Source: Ailurus styani (taxonomy: Eukaryota; Chordata; Mammalia; Carnivora; Ailuridae). From it: a DNA stretch of 64,000 bases. The stretch is from positions 449,685-513,684 of the forward strand of contig LNAC01000037.1 in the NCBI GenBank assembly GCA_002007465.1, given 5' to 3'. Both the position numbers and the translations under genes were made by a program. Below the pieces are notes generated by a model that saw only the letters and a program-made list of their open reading frames with translations, had not been told where the DNA came from and searched no databases. Positions 11,340-22,230 of the stretch are shown piece by piece; the first letter of the stretch is position 1, and every line of letters begins with the position of its first letter.

Positions 11340-13012
11340 TTTTAATCTATCTGCACCAAACAGACAATAATGGAACATTCCATCCAATCATAACACAATG
11401 CACATTATTCTCAAGTATACATAAACTATCCTTCAGACTAGCTCATATATTAGGCCACAGAACAAGTCTTAATAAATTTAAAGAATGAAAGCATGCAAAG
11501 CATCTTTTTGATCACAATATCGTGACTAGATTTAAAATGCAGAAGAAAAATGGGAAAAAAAAACAAGTATGTGGAAATCAAACTATACTCTCTTAAATAT
11601 CTAATGGATTACAGAAGAAATTATAAGGGAGATTTAAAAATACCTTGATATAAAGGAAAATTTAAAAAATGGTATTCCAGAGATATGGGATAGGCAAAAG
11701 CAATAACAAGAGGATAAATTATAATTTTAAATGGAAGTTTAGATCTCATGGAAGAAAGATTTTATGGAAGAAAGATCTCCATTCAACAATCTAACTTTAT
11801 AACTTATTACAGACTGAATATCTATGTATTCCCCAAAACTCATGTGTTGAAATCCTAAACCCAAATATAATGGTTTTAGGAGGTGGGATATTAGTAGATG
11901 ATTAGGTAGATCATGAGACCAGAGCCCTCATCAATGGGATTGGTGCCCATTGGCTTAGGAAGAACATTAAGAAAAGAAAATAAAGGGAATACAATTTGGA
12001 AATGAAAAATATTATCCCTGCTTACAGAATGCATAATCTTTTATGTAGAAAATACTAAATTGGGTGGGAAGAATGACCGTTATATCTAAGAAACAAATTG
12101 AGCAAAGATATAGGGCACAAATTTAATACTAAAAAATCGGTTGTGTTTTTGTATACTAACATTAATAACTCCAAAAAGGAAGTTAAGAAAATAATTCCAC
12201 TTATAATAAAAGAGAATAAAATACTTAGGATAACAAAAGACTTGTACTCTGTAGACTACAAAACTGTTCAAAGAAATTACAGAAAGACATACATTAATGG
12301 AAATGAATCTCATGTTTATACATTAGAAGGCAATATTTTTAAGATGCCAATATTACCGAAATGGTCTACAGATTTGATACAACTGCAATCAAAATCCCAA
12401 TTATGTTTTTGGCAGAAATAGAAAAATCTATACTAAAATTCACATGTAATCTCAGGAGACATTTAGTAGCCAAAACAATCTTGAAAAAGAAAAGTTGGAG
12501 AACTTATACTTCCTCATTCCAGATCTTACTATAAATGTACAGTAATCAAAAATGTAGCAGAGGAATAAAGACAGACAGAAAAACCAATAGATTGGAATAG
12601 AATAGACAGATAAAACCCTCACCTATGTGGTCAAATGATGTTTGCCAAGGTTACACAGGCCATTCAATAGGAAAACGACCTTGCTTTCAATTAATGGCAC
12701 TTAGAAAACTGAATGTCTACATGCAAAACACAGTAGTCAAATCCTTATCTTACAGTGTATACAAAAATTAATTCAAAACGAACTAAGGACAAAAATTTAA
12801 AAGCTAAAATTATTAAACCCTTAAATGAATACTTCAAGAAAAACCTTCAAGTCTTTATCCAAACTTTGAATTTGTCATTTATTTCTTGGATATGACAACA
12901 AAATCATATGCAACAAAAGAAAAAAATAGAATTCATCAAAATTAAAAACTTTGGTGGGGTAAGGGACACTATCAAGAGATTAAAAAGACAACACAGAGAA
13001 TGGGAGAAAATA
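11340..13012 (+). mobile_element. Old LINE-1, ORF2 region
   Basis: Plus-strand ORF2-like sequence: endonuclease end and linker at about 11345-11660, reverse-transcriptase and downstream parts at about 11980-13010 (frame 12098-12421). An LTR-like fragment interrupts it at about 11800-11960. The right side stops where the MLT1 LTR begins. It is heavily frameshifted. Confidence 0.75.
11800..11960 (+). repeat. MaLR-type LTR fragment
   Basis: Contains 'catgtgttgaaatcctaa', 'ttttaggaggtgggatatt' and 'tcaatgggattggtgccc', in the order found in the first half of old mammalian MaLR-type LTRs. Only the 5' part is present. Confidence 0.55.
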
Positions 13013-13378
13013 TTTGCTATGGGAAAAATTTTGTCACCTTAAAAATTATATATTGAAGTCCTAAGCCCCAGTAACTCATAATGTATTTGTAAATAAGTCT
13101 TTAAAGAAGTAATTGAGGTAAAATGTAGTCATTATGGTAGGCCCTAATTCAATAAAACTACTGTCTTTATAAGTAAAGGAGATTAAAACACAGACACTTA
13201 TAATAGGAAGATTTCTTGATACAGAGAGAAGATGGCCAAGAAAGATAATTCAAGACTTATCATTCCTGCTTATACATTGATCTTGGACTCTTAGCTTTCA
13301 GAACTATGAGAAAATACATTACTGTTACTTGTCCCCCAGTCTGTGGGATATATAGTGGAGATACTAGCAAACTGATAA
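13013..13378 (+). mobile_element. MLT1-type LTR (MaLR), 5' LTR
   Basis: Landmarks in order: 'attatatattgaagtccta', 'aatgtatttgtaaataag', 'gtaattgaggtaaaatg', 'taggccctaattcaataa', 'ttggactcttagctttca' and the polyadenylation-side end 'cagtctgtgggatatat'. It is followed directly by MaLR internal sequence, so this is a 5' LTR, not a solo LTR. Non-autonomous ERVL-related element, far too decayed to act. Confidence 0.8.
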
Positions 13379-13465
13379 AGATTTTGGTACCAGGAGGTGG
13401 AGTACTGATATAACAAATACCTTAAAATGTGGAAGCAATTTTTGATGTAGATAATGGATAGTTTC
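13379..13465 (+). mobile_element. MaLR internal sequence, start
   Basis: 'gattttggtaccaggaggtg' and 'aataccttaaaatgtggaa' match the first part of MLT1/MST internal sequence, which lies just after the 5' LTR. It is cut by an L1 insertion and resumes near 14270. Confidence 0.7.
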
Positions 13466-13508
13466 TAAAACTAGGCATTTACCCAAAGCATACAAAAATA
13501 TTAGATCA

Positions 13509-13700
13509 GGGCACCTGGGTGGCTCAGTGGGTTAAAGCCTCTGCCTTCGGCTCAGGTCATGATCTCGGGGTCCTGGGATCGAGCCCCGCATCAGGCTCTT
13601 CACTTGGTGGAGAGCCTGCTTCCCCCACTCCCTCTGCCTGCCTCTCTTACTACTTGTAATCTCTCTCTCTCTGTGTCAAATAAATAAAAATTAAAAAAAA
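13509..13700 (+). mobile_element. CAN-SINE, young mustelid-like type
   Basis: Head 'gggcacctgggtggctcagt' followed by gggttaaagcctctgcc, the form I take as mustelid. Flanked by a 12-bp TSD with one mismatch (aatattagatca and aatattagttca). Confidence 0.95.
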
Positions 13701-13812
13701 AATATTAGTTCAAAGGGATATAGGTATCCCAATGTCTATAGCAGCATTACCTACAATAGCCATATTATGGAAACAGCCCAAATGGCCATCCACTGATGAA
13801 TGGATAAAGAAG

Positions 13813-13814
<2 letters not shown>

Positions 13815-13860
<46 letters not shown>
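13815..13860. repeat. (AC)23 microsatellite
   Basis: Uninterrupted dinucleotide run inside L1 ORF2, producing a His-Thr run in the frame. It is long and perfect, so likely length-polymorphic. Confidence 0.98.
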
Positions 13861-13863
<3 letters not shown>

Positions 13864-14269
13864 CTATTATATATAATGGAATATTATTCAGCCATGAAAA
13901 AGAATGAAATTTTGCCACCTGCAATTATGTGTATGGAGCTAGAGTGTATTATGCTAAGTGAAATAAGTCAGTCAGAAAAACACAAATACCATATGACCTC
14001 ACTCTTAAGTGAAATTTAAGAAACAAAACAAACGGGCAAAGGGGGAAAACAAGAGACAATCCAAGAAATAGACTCAATTATAGAGAACAAAATGATGATT
14101 AACAGAGGGGAGGTGGATGGGGAGATAGGTAAATGGGTGATGGAGATTAAGGAGTGCATTTGCTGTGATGAGCACCAGGTATTTTATGGAAGTGTTGAAT
14201 CACTACATTGTACACCTTAAATTAATATTACACTGTAATCAACTAACTAGAATTTAAATAACATTTTTT

Positions 14270-15312
14270 AAAAAAATAAATGAATATAGATTTTTTACAT
14301 TAGAAAATTAAAACAGTTTTGAGGTATATGTTAGAAAACTTGATATTCCCTTGAAGGATCTGTTGATAGAAATGTGAAATTTATATGTGATTATTGAATA
14401 TGTTCATAAATAAAAGGGGATAACTCTAAAGAAAGTTTCTATCACTTTAGAGTTATACCATCATAAAGAGAATGTTGGTAGAAATATGAATGTTAAAAAT
14501 GCTTCTTGTGAGATCTCAGATAGAAATGACAAACACATTGTTGGAAACTGCAGAAAAGTTGATCCTTGTTATAAAGTGGCAAATAGCTTGGATATATTTG
14601 GTTTTAGTTTTTGGAAAATAATACTTATTATTAATAAACTTAGATATTTAACTGAGAAGACTTATAAGCAAAGTTTTGAAGTCATGGCCTGATGTCTTCT
14701 TGAAAATTCAAGAGAAAATAGAGAAAGTAAAGGGGGAATTGTTAAGGAAAAAGAAACAAACATAGAAAGATTTGGAAAATTCTCAGCCCATCCATACTTC
14801 AGAAAATAAGTAAGAACATTCTTGAGAAAACACTAAATGTATAGCTAGATAAAATTTGCTAAATATGTTATAGACTTGTGACTTATGTATTTCATAAATG
14901 ATCTCAGGAAAAACCAGGAACGGAAATATAGTTATACCAGCAGAACCACTGCTAGTTTTGAAGGATGGACACAAAGATGAAATAAAATGAAGGCAGGTTG
15001 TTGTACTTCCAGTATTCTTCAAGATGTGAGAGTAGAGCTATATAGCTATGAACCTGTGTTATATCTCAGGAAAAGGGAAGAATAATCCCAAAATGTTTTA
15101 GAATTTTGTAGAGTTGCTACTGTCACCATGGGCCCAGAAGGCAGAGACCTGGAGATCTGTCTCCTCCTTGATTCAAAAGCAGTCAGGGCTGCCTCTCAGG
15201 ACTGAGGTTTTGTTGCTGCCAAACATGGATGAAGGATTAGGGATACCAACCAGGTGTACACAGAAGACAGGGATGCCCTGGAAGTCTTGGAGAAAAAAGC
15301 ATTGAGCTAAAG
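14270..15312 (+). mobile_element. MaLR (MLT1-type) internal sequence, continued
   Basis: Landmarks of MaLR internal DNA: 'gatctgttgatagaaatgt', 'gatccttgttataaagtggc', 'gatttggaaaattctcagcc' and 'gaaaacactaaatgtatag'. It continues the fragment at 13379-13465 and is cut at 15312 by a minus-strand L1. No coding potential; the frames at 14486-14692 and 15114-15305 are chance. Confidence 0.7.
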
Positions 15313-15314
15313 AG

Positions 15315-16118
15315 TATTATTCTTTTTTTTATATTTTAAATTATTTTTTTCAGTGATCTGGGATTCACTGTTTATGCACCATACCCAATGTTCCATGCAA
15401 TACACACCCTCCTCAATACCCACCACCAGGCTCACCCATCCCCCCCTACACTCCATAACTCTCAGTTTGATTCTCAGAGTCCACAGTCTCATAGTTCACC
15501 TTCCCTTCCGATTTACCCCAATTCACTTTTCCTTTCCTTCTCCTAAAGTCCTCCATTTTATTTCTTATGTTCCACAAGTGAAACCATATTATAATTGGCT
15601 TTCTCTTCTTGACTTATTTCACTTAGCATAATCTCGTCCAGACCAGTCCATGTTGATAAAAAAGTTGGCTTGTCATCTTTCTGATGGCTGTGTAATATTC
15701 CATTGTATATATGGACCACATCTTCTTTATCCGTTCATCTATTGAAGGGCATTTTGGCTCTTTCCACAGTTTGGCAATAGTGGACATTGCTGCTATGAAC
15801 ACTGGGGTACATATGGCACTTCTTTTCACTACATCTGTATCTTTGCAGTAATACCCCATAGTGCAATTGCAGGGTCTTAGGGTAGCTCTATTTTTAATTT
15901 TTTTGAGGAATCTCCACACAGTTTTCCAAAGTGGTTGCACCAACTCGCATTCCCACCAACAGTGTAAGAGGGTTCCCCTTTCTTCACAACTTCTCCAAAA
16001 TTTGTTTTTTCTTACCTTGTCGATTTTTGCCATTCTAACTGGTGTAAAGTGGTATCTCAATGTGGTTTGATTTGAATTTCACTGATGGCTAGTGATGATG
16101 AACACTTTTCATGTGGCT
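15315..16118 (-). mobile_element. Young LINE-1 3' end (ORF2 C-terminus)
   Basis: T-rich tail at 15322-15352, carnivore L1 3' UTR, then ORF2. The minus frame 15623-16060 (145 codons) preserves the ORF2 C-terminal region with 'MWSIYTMEYYTAIRKM' and 'FIAAMSTIAKLWKEP'. It is 5'-truncated near 16118 and is less diverged than the flanking L1. Confidence 0.92.
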
Positions 16119-16975
16119 TGCAATATTATAGGAATTTGAGGATCAGCTTTTCAAATTCTGCAAAATATTCTTAGTGTTTTGATAATAATAGCATTGTAGT
16201 AATACATTGGTTTGGGTAGTATTGCCATATTCAGCATATTAATATTCACTTCATGAACACAGGACACCTTTCCATTTATTGAGGTTTTTTAATATTTTTA
16301 GTAATATTTTGTTTTTAGTTCACAAGTTTTTCTGTTCTTTTGTTAAACTTATTTATTAGTATTTTATTCTTTAATATATCATTGTAAATATAATTGCTTT
16401 CTTATTTTTGTTAATCTTTTTATATTGATCATTCCTGGTTTCTGTACAGAAATGCAGATTTTTTATTTTTTACTGATCTTGTACCTCTTAGCAGTATTCA
16501 TTCCTTCACTCTTGTATCCTTTTGAAGATTATTTAGCGTTTTCTTTTTGTAGGATCATGTAATCTGTGAAGACAATTTTCCTTTTTCCTTCTTGAGTCAT
16601 TTTAGGTTGTGTGTGTCACTAGGAGCATGTAATTTAATCTAACTTGTCTAATTTATCAGTGTAAAATTGTCAATCATATTCTTTTATAATTATTTAATTT
16701 CTGTAAGATTGTTAGTGATTGCTTCATTTCTAGTTGTGCTTTCAGTTATTTTTGTTATTTCTTATTTCTCCTTTGTCAGTATACTAAAGATTTATCAATT
16801 TTATTTATTTTTTCAAAGACCCAATTTTTGCTTCCTTTGACTCTCATTATTGTTTTTCTAGCCCCGGATAATTTAAATCTTCTGAAATCTGTTTTTTGTG
16901 TTAATATATATATATATTATATATAAATATGTACACTTATAAATTTATATATATAACTATATATATAACAAAAAT
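16119..16975 (-). mobile_element. Old LINE-1 fragment, ORF2
   Basis: Reversed ORF2 sequence recognised from 'aatattcacttcatgaacac' and 'cacctttccatttattgagg' and similar landmarks. Very diverged, ending in a TA-rich stretch at about 16900-16975. Confidence 0.65.
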
Positions 16976-17321
16976 TTAGCATTCTATTTTTAAGAATATC
17001 ATTCTGTGTCATTTAATACATTCACATTGATGTGCAGCCTTGACTAACCTCCATCACCAGACTTTTTCATCTTACATCCCTGAAACTCAGTAGTCATTTA
17101 TCACTAACTCCCAATCATCCCTCCCCATGGCCTATGGAAATCACCATTGTACTTTCTGTCTATAAATTTAACTCATTTGGATATATCATTTAAGTGGTAT
17201 CACAATATTTGTCCTTTTGTGACTGCTTTATTTCACTCAGTATGTCTCGAAGGTTAATTCATGTAGCATGTGTTCAGAATTCCCTTTATTTTAAAAAATA
17301 AATAATATTCCATTTTATTTA

Positions 17322-17905
17322 TATATCACTTCTATGTCCCTTCAAAATTTATGTATTGAATCCTTAACCTCTAATGTGACTGTATTTGCAGATAAAGTCT
17401 TTATGAGGTAGTTAAGCATAAACAAGTTCATAAGAATAGGCCCCTAATCCAAAAGGACTATGGTTTTTATATAAAGAGGGAAGGAAATCTCTTTCTCTCT
17501 CTCTGCTATGTGAGGATATAAAAAGGAAGAGGTCATCTGTAACCCATGGAGAGTTTCCTCACCTTGATATTTATATGGATTTTTTTAAAATTTTTTTTAG
17601 ATTTATTTATTTATTTGACAAGAGAGAGAGATCACAAGTAGGCAGAGAGGCAGGCAGAGAGAGAGGAGGAAGCAGGCTCTCTGCCGAGCAGAGAGTCTGA
17701 TGTGGGCCTTGATCCCAGGACCCTGAGATCATGACCTGAGCTGAAGGCAGAGGCTTTAACCCACTGAGCCACCCAGGCGCCCAGGATTTTGATTTTTATA
17801 TTGGGCTTCTAGTATCCAGAACTGTGAGAAGGTAATTTTTTTTGTTGTTTCAGCCACTAAACTATGGTATTCTCTTATGGAAGCCCAAATAGACTAATAT
17901 AACCA
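17322..17905 (+). mobile_element. Solo MLT1-type LTR, split by a SINE
   Basis: First part 17322-17580 ('tgactgtatttgcagataaag', 'taggcccctaatccaaaagg'), last part 17783-17905 ('ccagaactgtgagaaggta', 'aaatagactaatata'). No MaLR internal sequence adjoins it, and the host L1 continues on both sides, so it looks solo. Confidence 0.78.
17581..17782 (-). mobile_element. CAN-SINE, young mustelid-like type
   Basis: Minus-strand copy ending 'tttaacccactgagccaccc' on the right, with the T-rich tail on the left. Inserted into the MLT1 LTR; a short TSD 'ggatttt' is visible. Confidence 0.95.
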
Positions 17906-18376
17906 TATTTTCTTTACCCCTTTATCGGTCAATGGATTCTTGGTTTAATATGATATTTGATTATTATGAACAATGCTGCTATAAATATGGGTGTACAAAT
18001 ATATGTTCTAGGCCCTGCTTTCAGTTATTTTAGGTATATACCCAGAAATGGAATTCTATGTGATGTTTAATTATTTGAGACCCTTCCATTCTATTTTCCA
18101 TAGTAGGTATAACATTTTACATTTCCATTAGCAATGTCGGTGTTCCAATTTCTCCATATCATTGCTAATACTTTTTCATTTATTTTATTTTATAAAAATG
18201 GTCATATGATAGGTGTGAAATGATACATAATTGTGGTTTTAGTTTTATTTCCTTAATGATAGTAATGTTCAGTATTTTCTCATGTGGTTGTTTGACATTT
18301 TATATATCTTCAGAAAAGTGTCTGTTCAATTCTTCTGCACGTTTTAAATTGTGGTTGCTGAATTTATATATTATTT

Positions 18377-18380
18377 ATAG
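18377..18380. repeat. ERV target-site duplication, left (ATAG)
   Basis: The four bases atag directly precede the left LTR and recur at 23087-23090 directly after the right LTR. A 4-bp duplication is the size expected for gammaretroviral integration. Confidence 0.85.
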
Positions 18381-18577
18381 TGTTACAGAACCTGGACTGG
18401 ATCACCTGACAGAAGAACCAAGTGGCACTCAGAGATCTTGGAGAATCTACTTTTGTGGCACTTTTGGAGCACACAGGAGGTGGGGCAGAAAGAAGAACCC
18501 GGAAGGCCCCTGGGGCAGGGACTGGGATTCCACTGCTGGCTTGGTTGGCCATCCTAGAACACAGATTTTCCTTATCA
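18381..18577 (-). repeat. ERV 3' LTR (short)
   Basis: On the minus strand it starts TGATAAGGAAAATC and ends GTTCTGTAACA, obeying the TG...CA rule. It pairs with 22885-23086. At 197 bp it is far shorter than usual gammaretroviral LTRs, and I see neither a convincing TATA box nor AATAAA. The segment near its start, 'aggatggcc' ('aagatggcc' in the partner), resembles a YY1 core site. Confidence 0.88.
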
Positions 18578-18590
18578 TTCCCCCCCCCTT
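18578..18590 (-). promoter_or_regulatory. ERV polypurine tract
   Basis: On the minus strand, aaggggggggggaa-like purine run (nine Gs) immediately upstream of the 3' LTR start. This is the plus-strand primer site expected in a retrovirus, and it fixes the LTR boundary. Confidence 0.85.
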
Positions 18591-18599
18591 GATGCCCCT

Positions 18600-19560
18600 T
18601 TAAACACCTACTTTAGAGGGCATCATTTTCATCTACTATGGGTCAATAACCCTGCAAAGCTAATACATAGTCACCAGCTTGCCTGGTGACAGTATCTTCT
18701 ATGAGCTTTATGAGGGTGTTTAGTATGCAGGGGCCATCAATGATGATGAAGAGGATGGAGATAAAAGGCCCAGAAAAGGGGAGTAGCCAGGAGATCCATT
18801 GGCCAAATCCTCCAACTCCCCATGTTTCTAGCTCTTTCTTTCTTTTTAATATACTTTCCTTTAGTGATTGTGGACATTGCTGCTATGAACATTGGGGTAC
18901 ATATGGCCCTTCTTAGATGCCCTTCAACAGACGAATGGATAAAGAAAATGTGGTCTATACACACAATGGAATATTACACAACCATCAGAAAGAATGAACA
19001 CCCAACTTTTATATCAATGTGCACGGGTCTGGAGGAGATTATGCTGACTGAAATAAGAGGTCAATTATTATATGGTTTCACTTACTTGTGGAACATCAGG
19101 AATAAAATGGAGGACTTTAGGAGGAGGAAAGGAAAAGTGAATTGGGGTAAATTGGAGGGAGAGATGAACCATGAGAGACAGTGGATTCTGAGAAACAAAC
19201 TGAGGATTATGGAGGGGAGGGGGGAGGGGGGATGGGTGAGCCAGTAGTGGGTATTAAGGAGGGCACGTGTTGCATGAAACACTGGGTGTGGTGCATAAGC
19301 AATGAATTTTGGAACACTGAAAAAATAAAGTAAAAAAAAAAACTTTCCTTTAATTCTTTAACTTTTGTGGTTACTATTCCCAATTGGCTTACATAGTAGC
19401 AACACTCCTCCCCTAAGAATACACATGTCCTCCTTTCTTGGCTGTGTGTGAGTAGGTCTAGGGCCTGTAGGTTCTGGAGGGTGACTGCCACTAGGGAATT
19501 TATCTGGCTTTGTAGCGAAGGAAGGGAGTCTGCAATTCTTTACATGTCCTCATTTAATTC
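18600..19560 (-). pseudogene. ERV env transmembrane-subunit remnant, split by an L1
   Basis: Minus-strand coding remnant of the class I envelope transmembrane subunit. The segment at 19353-19560 carries the heptad region and the conserved CX6CC motif (C-VFLGEE-CC, 19399-19425) next to the conserved immunosuppressive-like stretch. The segment at 18600-18852 holds a hydrophobic membrane anchor and short cytoplasmic end. An L1 insertion at 18864-19341 separates them. The intact protein would mediate membrane fusion of virus particles; this copy is interrupted and cannot be made. Confidence 0.85.
18864..19341 (+). mobile_element. Twin-primed LINE-1 3' end inside ERV env
   Basis: Bases about 18866-18912 are L1 ORF2 in reverse orientation (attgtggacattgctgctat). 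From about 18913 the L1 reads forward ('agatgcccttcaacagacg') through the ORF2 end and 3' UTR to an A-rich tail at about 19318-19341. A perfect 11-bp TSD, actttccttta, lies at 18853-18863 and 19342-19352. Inversion of the 5' end with about 20 bases lost at the junction is the signature of twin priming. Its open frame 18822-19247 begins in the inverted part and is not an L1 protein. Confidence 0.92.
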
Positions 19561-19599
19561 CTGGGAGGATTTCTGGTAGAACTGGAATGAGGTACCTAA

Positions 19600-20640
19600 G
19601 CCTGCTGCCCCTGCTCTGAGACCTGAGAGGTCCCTGTTCCTAATAGAACCATAGCTAGGGCTACTTATTTCTGTCTGCTCAGGTGGGGGCTGAGAGCCCA
19701 TTCAACTTCCTGATCAGATCAGTCAGAGATGTCAAGGGTGAGGAAGATGGGCATAGACAAGCCTTCCCAGTTTACTCAGAAGCACTGGAAATCTGTATTT
19801 CCACACAGGAGGAAGGCACCAGAAGGGGCACAGTAAGTTACTGGAGCACAGCTGGACTGGGACTGAACCATAGCTAATTTTGCCAGTCTCAAGACTGGCC
19901 GGGCAGGTAATGTTGTCTTTGGTGGGGTAGAGCTGAATGTTAAATGCTACTGGGCAATCAGTTTGGTTGAGTTCCAGGCCTTTCTACTCCCGTTCTCCTA
20001 GTCCAGATCCCAATACACAGGTACTGGGGTTCTAAAATTGGCTTTATGAACTAAAGGTAAGCAAAGCCAGCATGCTTGCATATGTTCACTAGTGTTCTGG
20101 ATCAATGCATAGGCTTCCTCAAGGACCCAGCCAACCTGTTGGGCACAAGCTAGGACTTGGGTTAACTGCTGAAGCCCTGAAAGGTCAATGCCATGATAGG
20201 CTGTCCCCTTAGAGCCTTTAAGGCTTGTTTAGCCTTTTTATCTTCTTCTTTTTACATCTGATCCTGAGATCCTCCCCCATTTGATATCCCATATTGGGTT
20301 AGATAGGTCCAGCAAGCAATGGTGCCCTTGTTACCTCTAATTTTACAGTCCCATTGGGTGTTAGTTATTTGTCAAGTCTAATATTTTTCCCATTATATAT
20401 GCAGAAGGTCAGGAATCCTGTAAGCAGGAAAATGTAGCAATGCATCCCAGAGTAACCCCATAAGCAACAACAATGGCAAGTCTCTGAAGGAAAGTCCAAT
20501 CAGAAGGGGCAACAATGTAGAGTCCAACTCCTAAGATGAGGGATATCATGCCAATAAAAACTAGGAACCATGGTGAGCAGATGTCCATTAGTTGGTGGGG
20601 TCCTGTCAAAGGCAAAGCCAGAGTAGGTTCGTGGGGTCTG
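19600..20640 (-). pseudogene. ERV env surface-subunit remnant
   Basis: Sequence between integrase and the transmembrane subunit. The minus frame 20409-20615 starts 'MPLTGPHQLMDICSPWFLVF' and has a hydrophobic leader-like stretch, consistent with the signal peptide of env; its overlap with the end of pol is typical for this virus type. The rest of the subunit is broken by stops. The surface subunit normally binds the host receptor; no binding specificity can be read here. Confidence 0.65.
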
Positions 20641-21540
20641 GCTGGACTTTCTACTGGTGCAACTCCTCATCCAAATGAACTTTCTTCACTTTGGAGTAGT
20701 GGACCCACGGGGTGACACCGGAGGTCCTGAGGGCAGTAGGGGTGATTAGAACAACAGTGGGGGCCCCTGTCCACTGCAGTTTGAGGGAGTATTTCTTCTA
20801 ATCATTGACCCAAACTGATTCCCCTGTCTGGAAGGAGTGTATCTGAGACCCTAAGGAGATTAGGGCCCTTTCAATGGTGTATTTTTGTGACATATTTAGG
20901 GTGGCCCCCAGGGCCTGAAGATGCTCCTTTATTTCTTTATCTCCAACCTGATGTAAGTTTCCTGGAAGACTCCCTGGTCATGGGGTAAGCTGTCCACATA
21001 CTAATTCAAAAGGGGAGAAACCTAGTGTCATAGGCATACAGCAAGCACGCAGGAGAGCTAGGGGTAGCAGATCCGACCATGGGAGGTTAGTCTCCTGACA
21101 AAACTTTGCTAAGGTTCCCCAGAGGTTGTAATTCATCCACTCTACTTTCCCTGAGCTTCAGGGCCAGTAAGCAATGTGGAGTCTCCAGGTGATGCTGAGA
21201 GATTTTGTCAAGACCTGTAAATGTCTTCTACAAATGCGGGTTCATTGTCACTATGGATTATTAATGGCAGGCTAAACCAGGTCAGGATCTCCTGCAAGAG
21301 GACTTTAGGTACTTCCTGACTTCATTCTATACTGGTTGGGAAGGCTTTGACACACCCAGAGTTTATGCATACTCTTGATAAGAGATGTCTGTACCCCCTG
21401 CTCAGCTGCACATCTGTGAAGTCTATTTCTAAATCTTTGAAAGGGGTCACATCCTCTAGATGCTTGGCAGGGGCCGTGGTGCAGATCTTTGACAGATATA
21501 CAACTGGCCATTGCCAGGATCCAACAGTCTGGGTGAGTAC
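20640..21540 (-). pseudogene. ERV pol remnant: integrase
   Basis: Minus-strand integrase pieces. The first catalytic Asp lies in 'IDFTDV' (codon at 21421-21423) and the second in 'HSDNEPAFVE' (codon at 21247-21249; the usual DNG is DNE here). The C-terminal domain end reads 'TPTALRTSGVTPWVHYSKVK' at about 20700-20760. The enzyme would insert viral DNA into the host genome. Frames are broken and the N-terminal zinc domain is missing, removed by the deletion that joins gag to this region. Confidence 0.85.
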
Positions 21541-21559
21541 CCCAAGTACTATCTTTTCT

Positions 21560-22230
21560 TTTTCATGTTTTCTGTATCTGGTAATGAAACAGCCGGGTTT
21601 GGGCAGCCCCATCTTCATTGCACCTCTCATGTTCCCGCAGCTCTTGTACTGGCATTTGGAGGGTGCTTGCATCCAGCCTGGGATTCAGCCTGGCTGTTGA
21701 TCCCAGAGAAAGTGGATCCTCTGGGCCTGGGGGCGATGGGGAGACTGATGGTGGTGTAGTGTCTGGAACTGGGAGGCCAGGTGTAGAGGGCAATGGGGGT
21801 ACATACAGAGGGGGCAGGATTCGTTCATCCTCGGAATCTCTGGCCAGGATTTGTGGAGGCTGGAGTTTCTGTTGGTCTTCTTTGGGCAATTTGGATGCAG
21901 TGACTAAGGTCTTGGCCTGTCCCTGCCTATTGCAAGTGAATCACACCCAATGGGGAAGGGTTTCGGCAATTTCTAGTCAGGAGTTGATGTATGGGAACTG
22001 GTCAGGGTGTCTTGGTTCTCTTGTTATGTATGACTCACCATACTCAACAAAATGTTGGGACATCCAATGTCCCTTCTGAAGGCCACCTGACATTAAAGGT
22101 AGGCCATCCCATTTCACCTAAGGTTCTCAACTTGCTGGGATTCATCCTAACTCCATAGTTTTCTGAAAACTCCTTCACATTTTTTATCGTGGTCTCTAGA
22201 ACCATAGGTTTCCACTATCTTGACCCCATG
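21560..22230 (-). pseudogene. ERV gag remnant (matrix and proline-rich domain)
   Basis: The minus-strand start ATG at 22227-22229 is followed by Gly, as needed for N-myristoylation, but a stop lies at the fifth codon. Downstream come matrix-like sequence (to about 21890) and a proline-rich segment with a PPLY late-domain motif (PPxY type, 21803-21814). The remnant ends around 21560 after a sequence resembling the start of capsid, then jumps to integrase. Gag would form the particle and recruit the budding machinery. Confidence 0.78.

Larger units (their letters stand above)
13466..14265 (+). mobile_element. LINE-1 3' end inserted in MaLR
   Basis: 5'-truncated L1 beginning near 'ctaggcatttacccaaagc'. 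It contains the ORF2 C-terminus (frame 13732-14019, 'TMEYY'-like segment as 'IMEYYSAMKKNE' and 'MLSEISQSEK') and a 3' UTR ending near 14265 in an A-rich tail. A SINE (13509-13700) and a CA repeat (13815-13860) lie within it. Confidence 0.88.
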
